DNA from: Plecoglossus altivelis
Taxonomy: Eukaryota; Chordata; Actinopteri; Osmeriformes; Plecoglossidae
Assembly (NCBI GenBank): GCA_036571765.1
Contig: BROE01000020.1
Span: 1,258,537 to 1,322,536 of the forward strand
DNA length: 64,000 nt
Direction of reading: 5' to 3'
The notes beneath the pieces are model-generated. The model made no database searches and was not told the DNA's origin. It saw nothing but the letters and a program-made list of their open reading frames with translations. A program made the translations under genes and the position numbers. Shown here piece by piece: positions 13,076-26,800 of the stretch. Position 1 is the first letter of the stretch; each line of letters starts with the position of its first letter.

Positions 13076-13429
13076 TTAAGATGCGTGGAGGCGGTTGGCT
13101 GCGTTTCTCTGCACCACCGTCGCCTTCTGTTCCTTGGTTTTAGTGACCTCTTCGGCGACTGCCCCCTGCTTCCCAAATTCCAATTCGTCTTTCTTTTTCT
13201 GTTTCTCCTCAGTCTCTAGCAACTGCTGCTCTTTGGCAATCAGCAGTGCCAGTTCTGCATCTAATGGTTCGCTGAAATCAAATAGTTTGCAAACAGTGTC
13301 CATAAGACCCAGGACTGTTCCCAGAGCAGCCACCACCGAGCCGATTAGGTACAACTTAAGCATACTTCGGTTGGGTTTCTGCCTCAGCATCTCCTTGGCA
13401 AAGGGGATGATATCCTGTATGGTTTCCAT
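13076..13429 (-). CDS. g0s2: G0/G1 switch protein 2
   Basis: G0S2 is a small lipid-droplet/ER protein known in mammals to inhibit adipose triglyceride lipase (ATGL/PNPLA2). The predicted protein has 117 residues against 103 in human. The start METIQDIIPFAKEM and the end NRLHAS match the family. The conserved hydrophobic stretch LYLIGSVVAALGTVLGLMDTV (about 26-46) is the ATGL-binding and membrane region. The C-terminal half is charged and variable. The frame is open further upstream to 13531, but that extension lies inside a likely 150-bp 5'UTR intron: donor GTAAGT at 13581-13576 and acceptor AG at 13433-13432, two bases before the ATG. This makes Met at 13429 the true start. The gene is head-to-head with LAMB3, as in mammals. 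Confidence 0.94.
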   Translation of the reverse strand: METIQDIIPFAKEMLRQKPNRSMLKLYLIGSVVAALGTVLGLMDTVCKLFDFSEPLDAELALLIAKEQQLLETEEKQKKKDELEFGKQGAVAEEVTKTKEQKATVVQRNAANRLHAS

Positions 13430-13691
13430 TTCTGTCGAGAGACATCGAGTTATTGTTGTCGGTACCTTTTTTACATCCATATGCAGTCGATTGTTTTTCA
13501 AAATGTCGCTCAACGTAATGACAAGTGACAAGCATTTCTATATTTACATGCACACCATACAGTTCAAAGACTTCTACTTACTTGAATTGGATTGTTTTGT
13601 ATATTTCTTTTTGGAAGACTTGGGATATCCGAGCCTTTGGCGGAGCTTGGTTTGGTCACAGTGCGCACTGATAAAGGGGCGCTTCTCGCTT

Positions 13692-13697
13692 TTTAAA
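13692..13697 (-). promoter_or_regulatory. TATA-like box of G0S2
   Basis: TTTAAA about 110 bases upstream of the putative 5'UTR donor site, in a GC-rich context. It is a plausible core promoter element; the transcription start is inferred only. Confidence 0.4.
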
Positions 13698-13759
13698 TGC
13701 CGCTTTACGGGTTGCCGCCCAGTCTCTGACGTTTATTGAAAGAAGCCAAACACGAGCCC

Positions 13760-15339
13760 CCCACGCATATAGAAAGTCAAAATAAAGCCAAGATCAGTTG
13801 AACGTGAGCTACGTGATGAATCCGCAGTTTGCTATGGTTTTTGTGCGTGATGCGTTAAGAGCTTAAACAAAACAACTTTGGGCAAACAAAAAAATTGACG
13901 GACAGTCCGTTAAGTAGATGACTGAAAATAGATAATTTAACTCAAACACAAATTTATTATTAATTAATTGTCTTGTCATTGAAAATGTGCGGTTTTAAGT
14001 CAGGTAAACTTGATAGCTAACAGCTTTCTAACATTCACTTTATCTGTTGTAGTCCCAATCATCCTGGAAACAATCAATAGTTTATACCAGACTCAGACCC
14101 TGTTTCTACTCCTGCCTTGTATGACAGTCTGTGGACTCTGTAGAGACACACACACAGTAACAGTGACTAATGACAGCAGGATGGTACCACTAATCACATT
14201 GCCATAACAAACAATCCTAATTCTATTCTAATATCCAAGGTTTTAATTTAGACATTATCTAACTAATTTAAATACTTAAAATGTCTATGCAAATTATACA
14301 AAAACATTACATTGCATACGGTTCATGGCTTTATGTTAGTAATAAAAACAAATTATGAACCAAGGCTGTATTTACAAAACATCTAATTAAAACAAAACGT
14401 CTAAAAGTAGCTCATAACTTCCGAATCAGGAGAAACTAAATCTGTGAAAAGTTGGGGTTAGTAGGACTCCTAAGTCACTAAGACCAAATCACAAACAATT
14501 CCAAATATCTGTTGCTGTCAATCCACCTAGGAACATACACATTTTAGGAAACATTTGTGTAGGGGGATTTTAAAAAGGTATTGCCTTAATTGCAAGGGTA
14601 TTAGGTTTGAGCTAGAGTTATTAGTAATGCAGCCACTTATAGAAACCCTAACTAACCCAACTAACCCTAAGCCTTGTGTTCTCTTCTGGGTCAGAATGAC
14701 CTGGAACTATGATTAATGCACACACCCACACCCACATTGAGACAGTTAGAATGTATGTGCCTGACTGAACTCAGACAAGATTGAATCTTTTTGATGTATG
14801 TGCAGCATGGGTGAAAATCGAATGAACCTGCTTTATTTCAGGGTTGAAGGTGGCCTTTTTGACCTGTAGGACAGAGGGAGTTGCAGAATACGAAGAGAGT
14901 ACGAGGGTTACCTAAAAACAAAGAGGATTAAGATTTTGTCAACTCCATGCTGCTTGGCCAGATTGAAAATGCAACAATGCAGCACAGGCAAACTAAATTT
15001 AGCTCAGCCACCCATCAGTCAAATATTGCACATCACAATGAATGCTCTCTCGAGACCCCACGTTGTCCCCAATGTGCCTTTATGCATTTTCTCTATTTGT
15101 TTAGGAGATGCACATGTAAGAGGCTGACAATTAACTGAAAATGTACTTGTTTAATTGGTGACACTTACAAAAAAAAAATGCACGTGGTACTTCAATCAAC
15201 AATATTTCTACAATAAAATCACAGAGAGACTCCTCCCCTGTCAGCCAATCACTCTGTGCATAGTTAGTAAGCCAGAGCAACAAGGTAAATCCCACCTGTT
15301 CTTTTATCTTAAGATTTCCCTCCATTGGTCAGTCAAATC
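13760..15339. other. Intergenic DNA, no gene seen
   Basis: AT-rich sequence between G0S2 and a LINE remnant. A short run of TAACCC-like repeats near 14645-14670 is too small and irregular to be telomeric. Nothing coding recognised. Confidence 0.5.
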
Positions 15340-16995
15340 AAATCTAAATGTATTTGTATAGTCGTTTTCATAAGCTGTATCACAGAGGGCTTCATATGTG
15401 GTCAGAAAACTGCCACTGATACAAGCTAAAGCCTCAAGTAAGATGAGAAAAAACGCCTAAAACCTCACAACAGGAGAGAGAATGGAAGAAACTTTAGGAG
15501 GAGCAACTCAGTGAAGGATCTCCCCCTCCAAAGGAGGTTGATGGAAGGGTGGTGTAGAACACAGGCTAAACATAGTCATACAGCAGGGAAGTTTCAATGG
15601 GTGTTCAACTTGGGTCAGAGTTGGTCAGAGTCAGTTGGCGCAGAGATAGTCACTGGCCCAGGGACTGTGATTGGTGCAGCATCACAGGAAGTCGGATTAG
15701 GAAAGGGACCAGGAACTCACTGTAAATTCAAGTTGGGCCTCCAGGGACACACAGATGGTTTATTTGTAATTGAAAAGTTATAAATGTTATGATTGCTGGC
15801 ATCTTGGGATCTTAGTGTCCATACAGGGTGATTGGGTGCAAGGATACCAGAGAGGTATGGTGGTGCTAATCCATGCAGACATTTGTAGATTAGTATTAGG
15901 ACTTTGAAATCAGCCCTGGGTTGGATTGGGAGCCAGTATAGAAAGATGAAAATAGTTGTTATGTGATGATACTTTCTAGTTCCGGTCAGTAGTCTAGCAG
16001 CAGCATTTTGAATCAGCTCTAAGTTTTTTTACGTAGGTGATTAAGAGTCCAGGACAAAGTACGTTGCAGTGGCCCAATATAACAAATGCATGGATTTTTT
16101 CCCCAGCATTATCCTATGAGATGAAAAGTCTTATTTTAGCTTTGTTACAAAGATGTAAAACTGTAATCTTGCTAATGTTTTTAATATAGTACTTGAAAGA
16201 GAGGTCTGGGTCCATGGTAACGCCTAGATTCTTGACTAGCTGACTATGCAAGTGTTTTTTGCCGTTCAGGTCGAAGATGAGAGTGGATAAATTCTTTACA
16301 AATATTTTTGGTCATAGTATGTGCACCTCTGTTTCCCTGTTTCCGCTCCATTGAGCAGCATTGAGATGCAGGAAATTAGCTGTTCTCCAAGTTCCTATCT
16401 AAGACATACCTGTTCACAGAGCGTGTGGTAATTCTCCAGGCTGTAGGGACATGTATAGCTGCATGTCATCTGCATAGCAGTGACAATTTTGTCCAGAGCT
16501 TCTAATTATATTTCATTGAGGCAACATGTAGAGAGAAAATAGCAGAGGGCCCTGAGATACTCTATATTTTCCAATGGAGCTCCTGGATGAGTGGCCATCA
16601 TAGCGTACAAATTATGATTTATCAGATAGATATGATCTAAACCACTGTAGCGAAGTACCAGAGATCCCAACATAATTTTCCATATATTCCAGAAGAATTT
16701 GATGCTGCAAAATGCTGCATTTAGGTCCAGGGGAACCAAGACAGAGCCTATGTTAGAGGCTATCAGGACATCATTGACTACCTTGGCTAATACACTTTCA
16801 GTGCTGTGGTGACGGTGAAATCCAGACTGGAGAGGTTAATATAACTGATTTAAGAAAAGGTGTTCAGTAATCTGTTGTACCACAACCTTTCCCATATTGT
16901 TTAAGAGAAATGGCAGATTTCAAATTGGCCTGTAATTGCTGAGAGATTCAGGTGGATGAGAGCCTCAACATGCAGCATGCTTGGTAGAGGGGAAT
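15340..16995 (-). mobile_element. Degenerate LINE (L2/CR1-group type) with reverse transcriptase remnants
   Basis: Read on the minus strand, several short frames align in order with a non-LTR reverse transcriptase. They include an NYRPI..NLPF-like segment near 16940, an LDLNAAF segment at 16720-16740, QGSLLFSLYML and CYADDMQLY-type segments near 16540 and 16465, and a HWLPIQPRADFKVLILIYKCLHG-like thumb segment near 15900-15935. Stops and frameshifts interrupt them throughout. The 3' part (about 15340-15780) matches the non-coding tails that accompany such elements in fish. Borders are approximate and no target duplication was found. The element is a fossil with no intact protein. Confidence 0.75.
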
Positions 16996-19230
16996 ATTTG
17001 GTGTTCATTTGTAAACGTTGGACTTTGTGAAGGTTTAGGTTTTAGGAGGATAATCTTAAATAAGACCTTTTACTTCTTTTTAGAAGGACACTTTGTACTA
17101 TGTTTTGTGCAGATGGCCCAATGAGAAGCAACTGATACTAGAGCAGAATATGTGTTTATCAATAAGAATAAGAATAATAAATTCGTCACATGGTCTAGAG
17201 ACAAGTTACAAATCAACCTACCAAAATGGTCAGCAAAAGAGATAGTGTTGGGAGTGGCCAGGCCTAGGTACACAGTTCTAGATGTATCTGCACGTACTGC
17301 TGTGGGGTCAGTCACACAGGTTTGTGTTAAATCACATTTTTGTCTACATTTTAGCTGACTATACTGTATAGTTCTCCTGTTGAAAGCTCTCCAGTTGTAA
17401 TGTCTTATATCTCATTGACCATCTAACCTCATGATGACCCACTGACACCTTCAGAGTCCATGTGAAATGGTGAGTTGTCATCAGGAGTCCACTGCTATGA
17501 ATATGTCCAGATATGACCCCTCATTGATGAACATCTTCGCTGACAGGGCTGACCTTTGCTTGACCATCATGAGCTGAAGGAAGAATTGCTTACCATGAAA
17601 TTAAATTAAGCTGAATACAATACTGCTTCATATGTTAACCATCTTTTCGAATACAATGCAGTGTTTAATTTGAATGTAGAAATGATTAATAAAGAATACA
17701 ATATGGCTATAAATTGGACTCATCATTTGCACCTGTTTGAGAGTTATGACTATGAATATAAAGGCTCAAGAGCAAAGCATGATACTTTCAAGGCAATAAA
17801 AAGCTACATTGCTTGATCCTCTTTCAACTGGTCTGCAAAGTAGAAGCAGGACAAAAAGTAGCACTCAGTAAGCACAAAGAGGTTTTGTCTGAGGCAATGT
17901 GATCTGTGTTGCATAGTGATTCATGGGGAAACACCATATCTAATCTGAACTGGAAGCATATTTAAACTAGATATGAGGTATTTTCCTTGCCAAAGGGGTA
18001 TGATTTGGGTCTGCGCTGTTCCAGTGCCCAATTGAGCTCCCCACACCACTTGCCTTGCATTCACAAGGACCCTGGAGGTGAAGGAATCACTTGGCACGAA
18101 TCACTCCTGGTCAGGTGTTTCCAGAAGCCTGGCTCTTCCTGGGCGAGGACCACCTGTATTCTGAATCCACCGAGGAGATGTATATTCATGTATATACATA
18201 TACAGTACATAAATAAAACCTTATTCATATGTTGCATTTTAAACCAGGAGTCAACACAAACTGTGTTGAGAACAACAAACAGTGGGGAAAATGAGATTGG
18301 GGAATACAAACACATTCCCAACACACTCTCCAAAGCTGCTGAGGCCCTTGGCTTTCTGGACACACTTAAGATAAGGACTTGTCAAGAAGGAGGAGATGGC
18401 CATTCTGCTGTGAGATCATCTCGGAAAGTTACTTTAGCCTAGAGCAACAGTGATTGACCAACTGCCTTAGTTACCTTATTGATTGGCAGGGGAAGTCTAT
18501 CAGACGAGACCACGCCCGTCTGATGGTGTGTGTGTGCACGCGGCAGCAGGTGAGTCAGAGAACACACCCTTGTCCTTAGTCAAATGCACATGGAAGAAAA
18601 ACAAAACAGGGCCTGAGGCTACATTTAATTACACACAGGTGACGATCCACCTACCGCCTTTATGCCAACACATGAGTACTCCTTCATGGCACGTGTGTTG
18701 GTCACACAAAGGTTGCTAACCTGGAACATGCCTTGAGGGTGTCCCTTTTGTGTTGATGTGTGAACTTACTAGATAACTCTTTTAAGCTCTCTACCAAAAT
18801 GATAGTTCTTTTATTGAGGAAGATCAGCAAGACTTGTGCAAGCTTTTTATTCACTGAAGTTATGAATTACTTCATATTTTTAAGGAATTAAGTAAGAAGG
18901 CTGGCATAGCAACATGATGTGAAAAGTGTGACATATTTCTTGACAAAGAGTATCTCAGACAATCCTGACTAATCGGAGGCTGCTGCTCATTAAATGTAAA
19001 GACAGTGTCCATAGGGTTTTTATTGTGTATCACAGTCTATTTATTTCATTGTGATTATATCGAGGTTTACTTAATGTCCAGAGGGATATAGAGTTTAGTC
19101 CTTGCCATGGCTTGTGATGTTTGTGTGTGTGTATGTGTGTCATGTAGGGTGTGGCAGTGGAGTGGAGATTGCCAGAGCTACCTTTTTGACACACACTGCA
19201 TCATAGTGAATAGGTGAGACAGTGTTTAAA
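16996..19230. other. Intergenic DNA upstream of LAMB3
   Basis: No gene recognised. Contains AT-rich sequence and short TG runs near 19120-19140. The stretch should include distal control sequence for LAMB3 and G0S2, but no motif is strong enough to name. Confidence 0.45.
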
Positions 19231-19234
19231 AGAA

Positions 19235-19289
19235 AGACAGTCACACGTTGATAGAACTGAATACTGAACAGGAGACAGAACTACAACTG
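19235..19289 (+). promoter_or_regulatory. Candidate LAMB3 promoter and non-coding first exon
   Basis: A TTTAAA box near 19225 is followed by a short segment ending in a donor (CAACTG, then GTGAGC at 19290). The next acceptor, TTATCTTTAG at 19478-19487, opens the exon that contains the LAMB3 start codon. A non-coding first exon fits the structure of laminin genes, but it is inferred. Confidence 0.4.
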
Positions 19290-19514
19290 GTGAGCTTTGA
19301 TAAGGATAAATATGTATATTTGACAGGGTTATACATAGGATTTCAATTTTGACTTCTCTGCATAAAAAAAAAAGTTTTCTTATAGATTTCTGAGCTTGTC
19401 TTGCTCCGGAGAATCTTGTCTTTCTGAAATATTCAGTTATTTGTGATTTTACCTTAGATGTTCACATATTTCATTTCTTATCTTTAGCAAGAATATTTAT
19501 AAAGACACGAGTAA

Positions 19515-22500
19515 ATGGAGATGTGGATTGCACTCCATGTAGCAGGTATAGTTAACATTTTTATGCAAAATTACTTTTTCCTGTTTACAATGTATTTGTC
19601 TTCCTCTCATTGTGTATGTAATACTCTTTACTCTGTGTTTCCTCAAATCATTTACTTCTTCATCCCTCCACTATCCATACTTTATTTTTGGTCTTACGCT
19701 ATTACTTTAGTCTTTTCATAAGACAGGCAGGCAAGCAAACCAACAGTTGTCATCCCATATTTTCTACTGACCCCTCCATCCCCCATAGCTCTGGCTGCAA
19801 TGGCGTATGCCCAGACAGACTGCTCCAGGGGGGCCTGCTATCCTCCTACAGGCGACCTGCTCCTGGGCCGCGGCCAACAGCTCCATGCCTCCTCCACCTG
19901 TGGTCTGACGGGCAGTGAAGTCTTCTGCTCTCCATTTCAACAGGTAGGTTTCTTCTCCTTCCTATAAATGTGAACGCGTTTACTGGTACGTTCACACAAA
20001 CGTTCTTGTCCAACTTGGCCGCTTGCTGGACAGTGGATCCATTAGGTATGCGTTTGCTGCTGACTGACTTGGTTTATTGGTTGGCTGTCTCACTGGCTGT
20101 TTGTCTGGTTCACTGGTTTTCTGGCTGCCTGTCTGGTCTGTGAAATCGTCTAGGTTACGTGCCAAAGACACCCAGAGCTGGACACATGTTGCAACGATTT
20201 GTTTGACCACTGTCTGGCCTTTTTTTTTTTTTTTAAAGAGCATCCCGGTGGTTTTGCTGTGTTGAGAAGAAAATATGTTGTTCACAGTGAATATACAAAA
20301 CCTGAACAGTTGCGTAATCTAATCAAATCAAACAGATCTTTGATTTAGAAATGTCACACAATAATGATATTAACAGTATTAGATATCGTCTTTTGGACAT
20401 TTTAGATACATAAACAATATTATCCATAGTACTACACAATACTTTCCATAGTTCATGGACAAATGTTTGTGTTGAATTCCTGCCATTGTCAACTCAGTTT
20501 ATTTAACCTTCTACCTGAGCCACGGCTCTATCAGTCTAGGAGGGGCAAAGAACTGTCTCACTGTTTGAAGAGACAGAAACTGTATGAGCATGTCTGAGAC
20601 TAAACGGACACACCCACATTCCCTCACACACAGGCATGCTCGAGCACACACACCCGCAACATGAATCGGAACATTCCTGCAGACCATCGAACACTTCCTG
20701 TTTGTCATGTCATCATATACCAGTCTGATCTTGTCTCACTCACTCCAAAGTAGTAGATATCCCATTCTAATTCTGGAGGTCAAAATGTCCATTTAACATG
20801 TTCGTCCCCCCCTATTTCTATATGACCAGACATGGTATAAATGTTTTTTTATTATTATTAATGGAGAATTAATCATTTAGATCATAAGACTAAGGATGGA
20901 GTTACAGTGTTTGCGATTGATAACTGTAGTTCACGTTTTTTTGTTGTTGATGGTATTGGTTAAACTAAAGTGCTGAGATTGTTAATCTCAGCCTTTTAGT
21001 GTTTTGATAAGCCCACATGTATTTAGTGATTTAGCTGACGGTGGCAGTAAACATCATGAATGATGTTTAATGTGGTAAATGTGGCCTGGTAGTGTCTAGA
21101 CAAGGGGTCTCCAACCTTGTGCCTAAGGTGCTACCTGCCTGTCTTTGTTCAACCACACCACCCATATGGTTGGCAGCAAAGAACCTACAGGTTTGACATT
21201 CATCAGGAACAGGGTTGGGAACCCCTGGTAGGACTGTGTGTGTGTGTTGTGTCTGTGTTTGCCCAAGTGTGTGCTTGTGTTTATGTGAGCATGACTCATG
21301 TCCATAGGGTGGAGTGTTAGAATCTGACGCAGACTTTACTCAGCTCAAGTGAGACAGTGTGTTTTTGTGTGTGTATAGGCCTGTCTTTTTGTGGTCATAT
21401 CCTGGCAGTCATCATTCACAGACCTAATGGATAGGTCTAGAACAAGCAAGGCTGTATGTATGTGTGTATGTGTGTGTGTGTGTACTGTAGGTGTGTGCAT
21501 GCATGTGTCTGTCTGAATGTCAATGTGTATCAAGTGAAAAGCTAAATGACTTAAGATTTTCTTTAATGCATTGTATACACTATACATTATATTTAGTTAT
21601 GTAGTTAAAAGACCCACATTTCAGTCCTATTAGTTTCTACCCTCTCACTGAATAAATACTATATATAACAAAGTTGTTTACTTTCAATGTGCCACGCTCC
21701 AGCTTGAAGTGGCAGAAGTTAAGCATTTTGATTTTTATGACAGGGTGGCAAAGTGACTGTCAGTCAGCCTTTGTGTTTGTGAGAAAAGGTACTTTTTTAG
21801 ACAATAGGTTATCGCGGCATTCTGTTGTTACATGATGTTAAATAAAACTCAAGTACAGTCCAGACTAGTTCAGTATACAAATGATCACAACCACTGCTGA
21901 CCTTCTTTGATGGAAAAGACAGCTTGGACATACAGAATAATTTGCATGGATTAGATGCACAACTTGTTCACACATTGTGGACAAACGTAAGTGTGTTAGT
22001 CTTGAGAGAATGCTGAGGGATATGGGCAGAAAAACTGGAGGGGAGAACGTGGGAGGGGGGCAGAGGGATAAAGGAACAAAAGGAGAGGGCTGAGACTGGA
22101 CAGTAGGACATTATTGGTGTGACAAAATAAACCCAAAGAGGTTGAAATAACCACACAGTCAAACCAAAGTCATTTGTGCAACATTCTCCTCTAACCCTTG
22201 ACCTGCCCATGGCAGTAGGAGAGTTTTTAGGGATAGCCTGATGCCAAAATGGCTTCCCCAAGAGGCCGCCTCTGGCCTCATGAAGAACCAATCAGAGAGT
22301 AGATAGGCAGGGCTGTTCCCAAATCCCTTGAGACATAGAGGCCTTTATTCAAAGAGAAAATTTATTAGGGCCCATCCAACTACATTTTAGTCCGATATTA
22401 GCTGTATTTTCTAGTTTGTTAGCGGTTCTTAAAATGGTCTTTAAAAACTTTGTTTTGTTTGTATGTCTGCTTGAAATTGTCCTCAAGTCAACTGTCTCTC

Positions 22501-23747
22501 ACCTGTAATAAACCAGATTGTTATGTGTTTGTTACACATGTAATGCGTTTGTTACATATAACCATATGTAATGTTGTTCTTGGAAACAGTTTGGAAAATG
22601 TCAGGCACTTATAAAAATCCATGGCAGTTGAATGGATGAACCATCTGTCTATCATCATCTATCACTGGCACACCCCACAGACACACACACACACACACAC
22701 ACTGTATTTGTGGTTTATGGGCACTTACCAGATGGATGGATGGACGGACGCACGTACAGACAGATTTACTAGTCAGCAAGAATCAATATTCTGTCAACTC
22801 TGTTATTGTTCTTTGGCCACTTATCCAGTGAGTGTGTCTTGTGATGGCGACAGAGGACCAAATATTGGAAACTAAGGAGGTTATGGGGTATTTTATTTGC
22901 GAACTATTTAAATGTATTTCAATTAAATGCGAGCTGCACCATGTGAGACGCATCTTTCAAATTAAAAGTTCACCATCGTAGGTTTGGTGACTTTTCAAAA
23001 TAAAAGTACACGTCTCTGGCCTTCCATACTCCACACCAGCTTGCGACCCACTTCTAGGTCGGGACCCACTGGTTGAAAAACACCAGTCTTGTCATGTGTA
23101 CTGTAAGATGCTACAGGTCACACTTATCCTAGCACTCTCTTAACCATCAAGCGACTTCAATCCTGCTCCAAACTTTGCAGAGACTATGCTGAGGCAACAT
23201 GAACAATATCAAATGTCTGGAGTGTTCCCTTTCTGACAATTGGAATGAGTAAAGAGACTCCAAGGTCAGTGCAAAGTAACACTGTCTACCTACATTGTTT
23301 CAGAGAAGACAGTGCAGCACAGGATTTTATTCTGACAGAAACCCTATTACACTCAGTTCTTGGCCTTCGGGCTGAAATAAGTTTTTTGAAACTTTGTTTA
23401 GGTTTAAACCTGTTGGGCTCTAAAATGATTAATGAAATGTTGTATACTGCTATGCATTTAATTTAGCAAAGGATGATTCTTCTTTCAATCATGCAGGCTT
23501 AGTCACATAACTTCATAAACCCTCCGTGCAATTTGATTTGAGAATGGACTTCATGCTACACTTAACATCGTATTTTCACAAATCTCTCTTTACACAAATG
23601 CCAGAAAACTTGGAAAATGCCATCAAGTCATTGATGTTATTGGCCAAAATTTGTAAAAGTGTAAAAGACATGGATAGAAGATCATAGGGTTTTGTATATG
23701 TGTGTATGTCTGTTTGTGTTTTTGTAGATGGGAGAGGGTAGAAAATG

Positions 23748-23819
<72 letters not shown>

Positions 23820-26800
23820 TAAAAGAGATTTTCCAGATGGATGGTAACCTTGACCCCCGTTGAAACAACCAGTGCAGCAAGACCTTTTGCCCACTGGGGA
23901 GAAGGCAACAGCACAGTTGTCCTCAGAGCAGAAGGGTTAGCAGGACTCAAACCATCCTAAACCTACTACTCCCCAACCAGATGGAGGGGCAGAGAAGGGA
24001 TGAGAAAAAAAGGGCAGAGGGCGGGGGGCAGGGGTAGGATAGGACAGGAGATTGAGGGAAAATCTAGAAAAGATGGAGGCAAAGAAATGCAGATGAATAG
24101 AACAGAGATGGTAAGAAGGAAAAAGTGCAGTTGGAAATAAGAAAGTAGAAGGAGTAAATATTGGAGAGGTGACACACTCCTCTATACGCTTGCGTGTGTG
24201 GCACTACCTCAGTTCCTCTTTCAACTCAATACAAGTGACCAATGTACAATTCCATGTACGCACATGTGGATTTTGGCTAAAGATATGGGATTACTTTCAG
24301 ATAAACAAACACATAGACACACACACAATAGATAACCCAGACCTTAACATCCCAATGATCCTCTGCTGATCAGGTTTCATGTCATCAAGGTGATGGAGGT
24401 TGGCTAAATCCATATTCCACTATTGCATGACTGTGTAACACTGGGAATCCCCTTACTACGTGCTTAAGAAATCACATGTCCACACACAGGTCAAGCACAC
24501 AACACGTGATTTTGTGTTCTTGAAAGACTTACAAGGAAGACTTGTAAGTTCAAAGACTGATATTTCACTTGCTTGAAGTAATCTACACGGTGCTTTATAT
24601 TTCTCCTCTTTCTGCGATCTGTCTCAAACAAACACAAAACCGATTCATTTTTTATTGTCAATATCTCTGTTGTATTTGTGTGTCTAGTACACTACAAGGT
24701 TGCCATATTATCAAGTCTTCAAATGCTAATGTATTTTCATGGAATGAATAGGCTAATGACTCCAATGGCATTGCTTATTCTTGCTTTTTCTCAGTGGAAA
24801 ATGAAGTGTTGTCCATGTGACTCTCGCAACCCGCTGGGTAGCCAGGCTCACACAGTGCAGAACGTTCTGTCCACTGCAGGACCCAATCGCTGGTGGCAAT
24901 CCAAGAAAGGTAAGGGAAAAGAGGGTGAGGAGTTCATTAGAGAAGGCAGGAGCGAATGATTCATGAATAGTTGCCAACTGTTGCTAACTATTTAACTACT
25001 TAATATTTCTGTAGATGTAAACCCAGTAACGCTTCAGTTGGACCTTCAGAACCTTTTTCAGCTGGAGACTTTGGTTCTGACCTTCAAGGTAAAAATCTAA
25101 CTATTATTGATAATTTATTGATAATTATAATATATTTTTAAAATATTGATAATTTGTTGAATTCATTGATACAATGTTTAAATTTTTCTGAACTTATTGG
25201 AAAAACTTTTGGCAACAGCAATATTAAATGGACTTACAATCTCTTGACCTCGTTCGGCTTGTGTTGAAAGGGTCCTCGCCCTAGCGCCCTGGTTGTGGAA
25301 CGGACTTTAGATAATGGACAAACATGGCAACCTGCCCTGTACATGGCGAGCAACTGCCGTTCAGCATTTCCTGATGTCACCACTACAGCACCTCGCACAT
25401 TGGACCAGACCTATTGCTACTCTATGTCTCCAGTGTCACCAAACCCCTACCAGGACCAGACGGTGAGGTGGTCTGTAGCTTTAGAGATCGGAACTACAAC
25501 TAATAAAAGATGTTGTGAATTTGTTATCTAAAAGATAACAAAGACAAAGAAAAAAAACACACAAAGATTTCACAACTTTAAAAACAAGTGTTTGCAGTGT
25601 TATTCTGTGCATTTTACTGAGTGAGATCTTTCCCTCCAGATGCAGTTCAGTCCTTTGCGTCAGTATTCTGCCGTTCGAGTTCCCAATTGGCAGAAGATCG
25701 AAGGTTAATGAGACACCACTCACTCTTTATTGACATTCTTGTTGTCTAATCAAATGCCTTGCCTAGAAATTGACAGCAGTCTCCATCCACAGAGGTGTCT
25801 GGATGGACAGGACTAAGGGTCAGGTTGACAGAACTGGGGCCTGTGCCCCGGCTACAAGGCAGAGCCCCTAGCCAGTTCTACGCCCTCAGTGAGATGAAGA
25901 TTATCGGCAGCTGCATGTGCCATGGCCATGCAAACCGCTGCCTACAAGATACCTCTTCCAACCAGCCATCCAGCATGCAGGTGTGTGTGTTCGTCTGCCT
26001 GTGTGGTAGGAACTCACCATGTGAATATGTCTTCCTCTGTGGATGAATTCTTGTCACACCTGCAAACCTGTGAATGTGTGTGTTTACAGTTCAGTGCTCA
26101 GTGTGAGTGCCAACACAACACAGCAGGTTTGAACTGTGAGCGCTGTGCGGACCTCTTCAATGACCTACCTTGGAGACCAGCAGAAGATGGAGACACCCAC
26201 AGCTGCAAACGTACGCAGCACCTTCCACAATCTCTCACTAACCAGACCTGAGATGGTTCTGGATACACTGCTATGATTAACCTGTAGTGTGAGCATAAAC
26301 TCTTCAACTTTTTATGCTTCTGTCTTATACTTTACCCTTCATTACCGCCCCCTTCAGGTTGCGAGTGTAACAACCACGCCCAACGCTGTCGCTTTGACCG
26401 TTCTGTGTATGAGCAGAGCGGACAGAGAAGTGGAGGTGTGTGTGAGGGCTGTATGCACCATACCACTGGCCCAAAGTGTGACCGTTGTGCTCCAGGTTAC
26501 CAGCCCAACCCCAGGAGTAGCATGGACCGCCCAGATGCCTGTACTCGTAAGCAACCTGAACACTGCACATATCAGCTTTGTTTTTAGTTTAAACATGGCT
26601 TGCGTTGGATTGTTTTTCAGCAACTGACTTTTTCAGCAGTTCTTAATGTAAAACTACGAAATATTCACATTGTGTCATGCTGAGTTGAGTTATTCCAGGG
26701 TTTGGTGGGTCATTTTTGCTCACACATTTCAGTGACCTATTCTCAAGACCTCCCAGCTTCTTTGGAAGACTAAATTCAGTTGAGTTCTGGATTTTAATAA

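Noticed and set aside
13431..13531. N-terminal extension of G0S2 by 34 residues
   Set aside because: Not seen in the family and lies inside a likely 5'UTR intron with good splice sites.
13095..13739. 214-codon plus-strand frame opposite G0S2
   Set aside because: Antisense shadow of the G0S2 coding region; Ser/Cys-rich composition typical of a shadow frame.
14640..14670. CCCTAACTAACCCAACTAACCC run as an interstitial telomere repeat
   Set aside because: Too short and irregular compared with TTAGGG arrays.
23576..23950. Minus-strand frames with long Ser-Leu repeats
   Set aside because: Direct translation of the (GA)n microsatellite in three frames.
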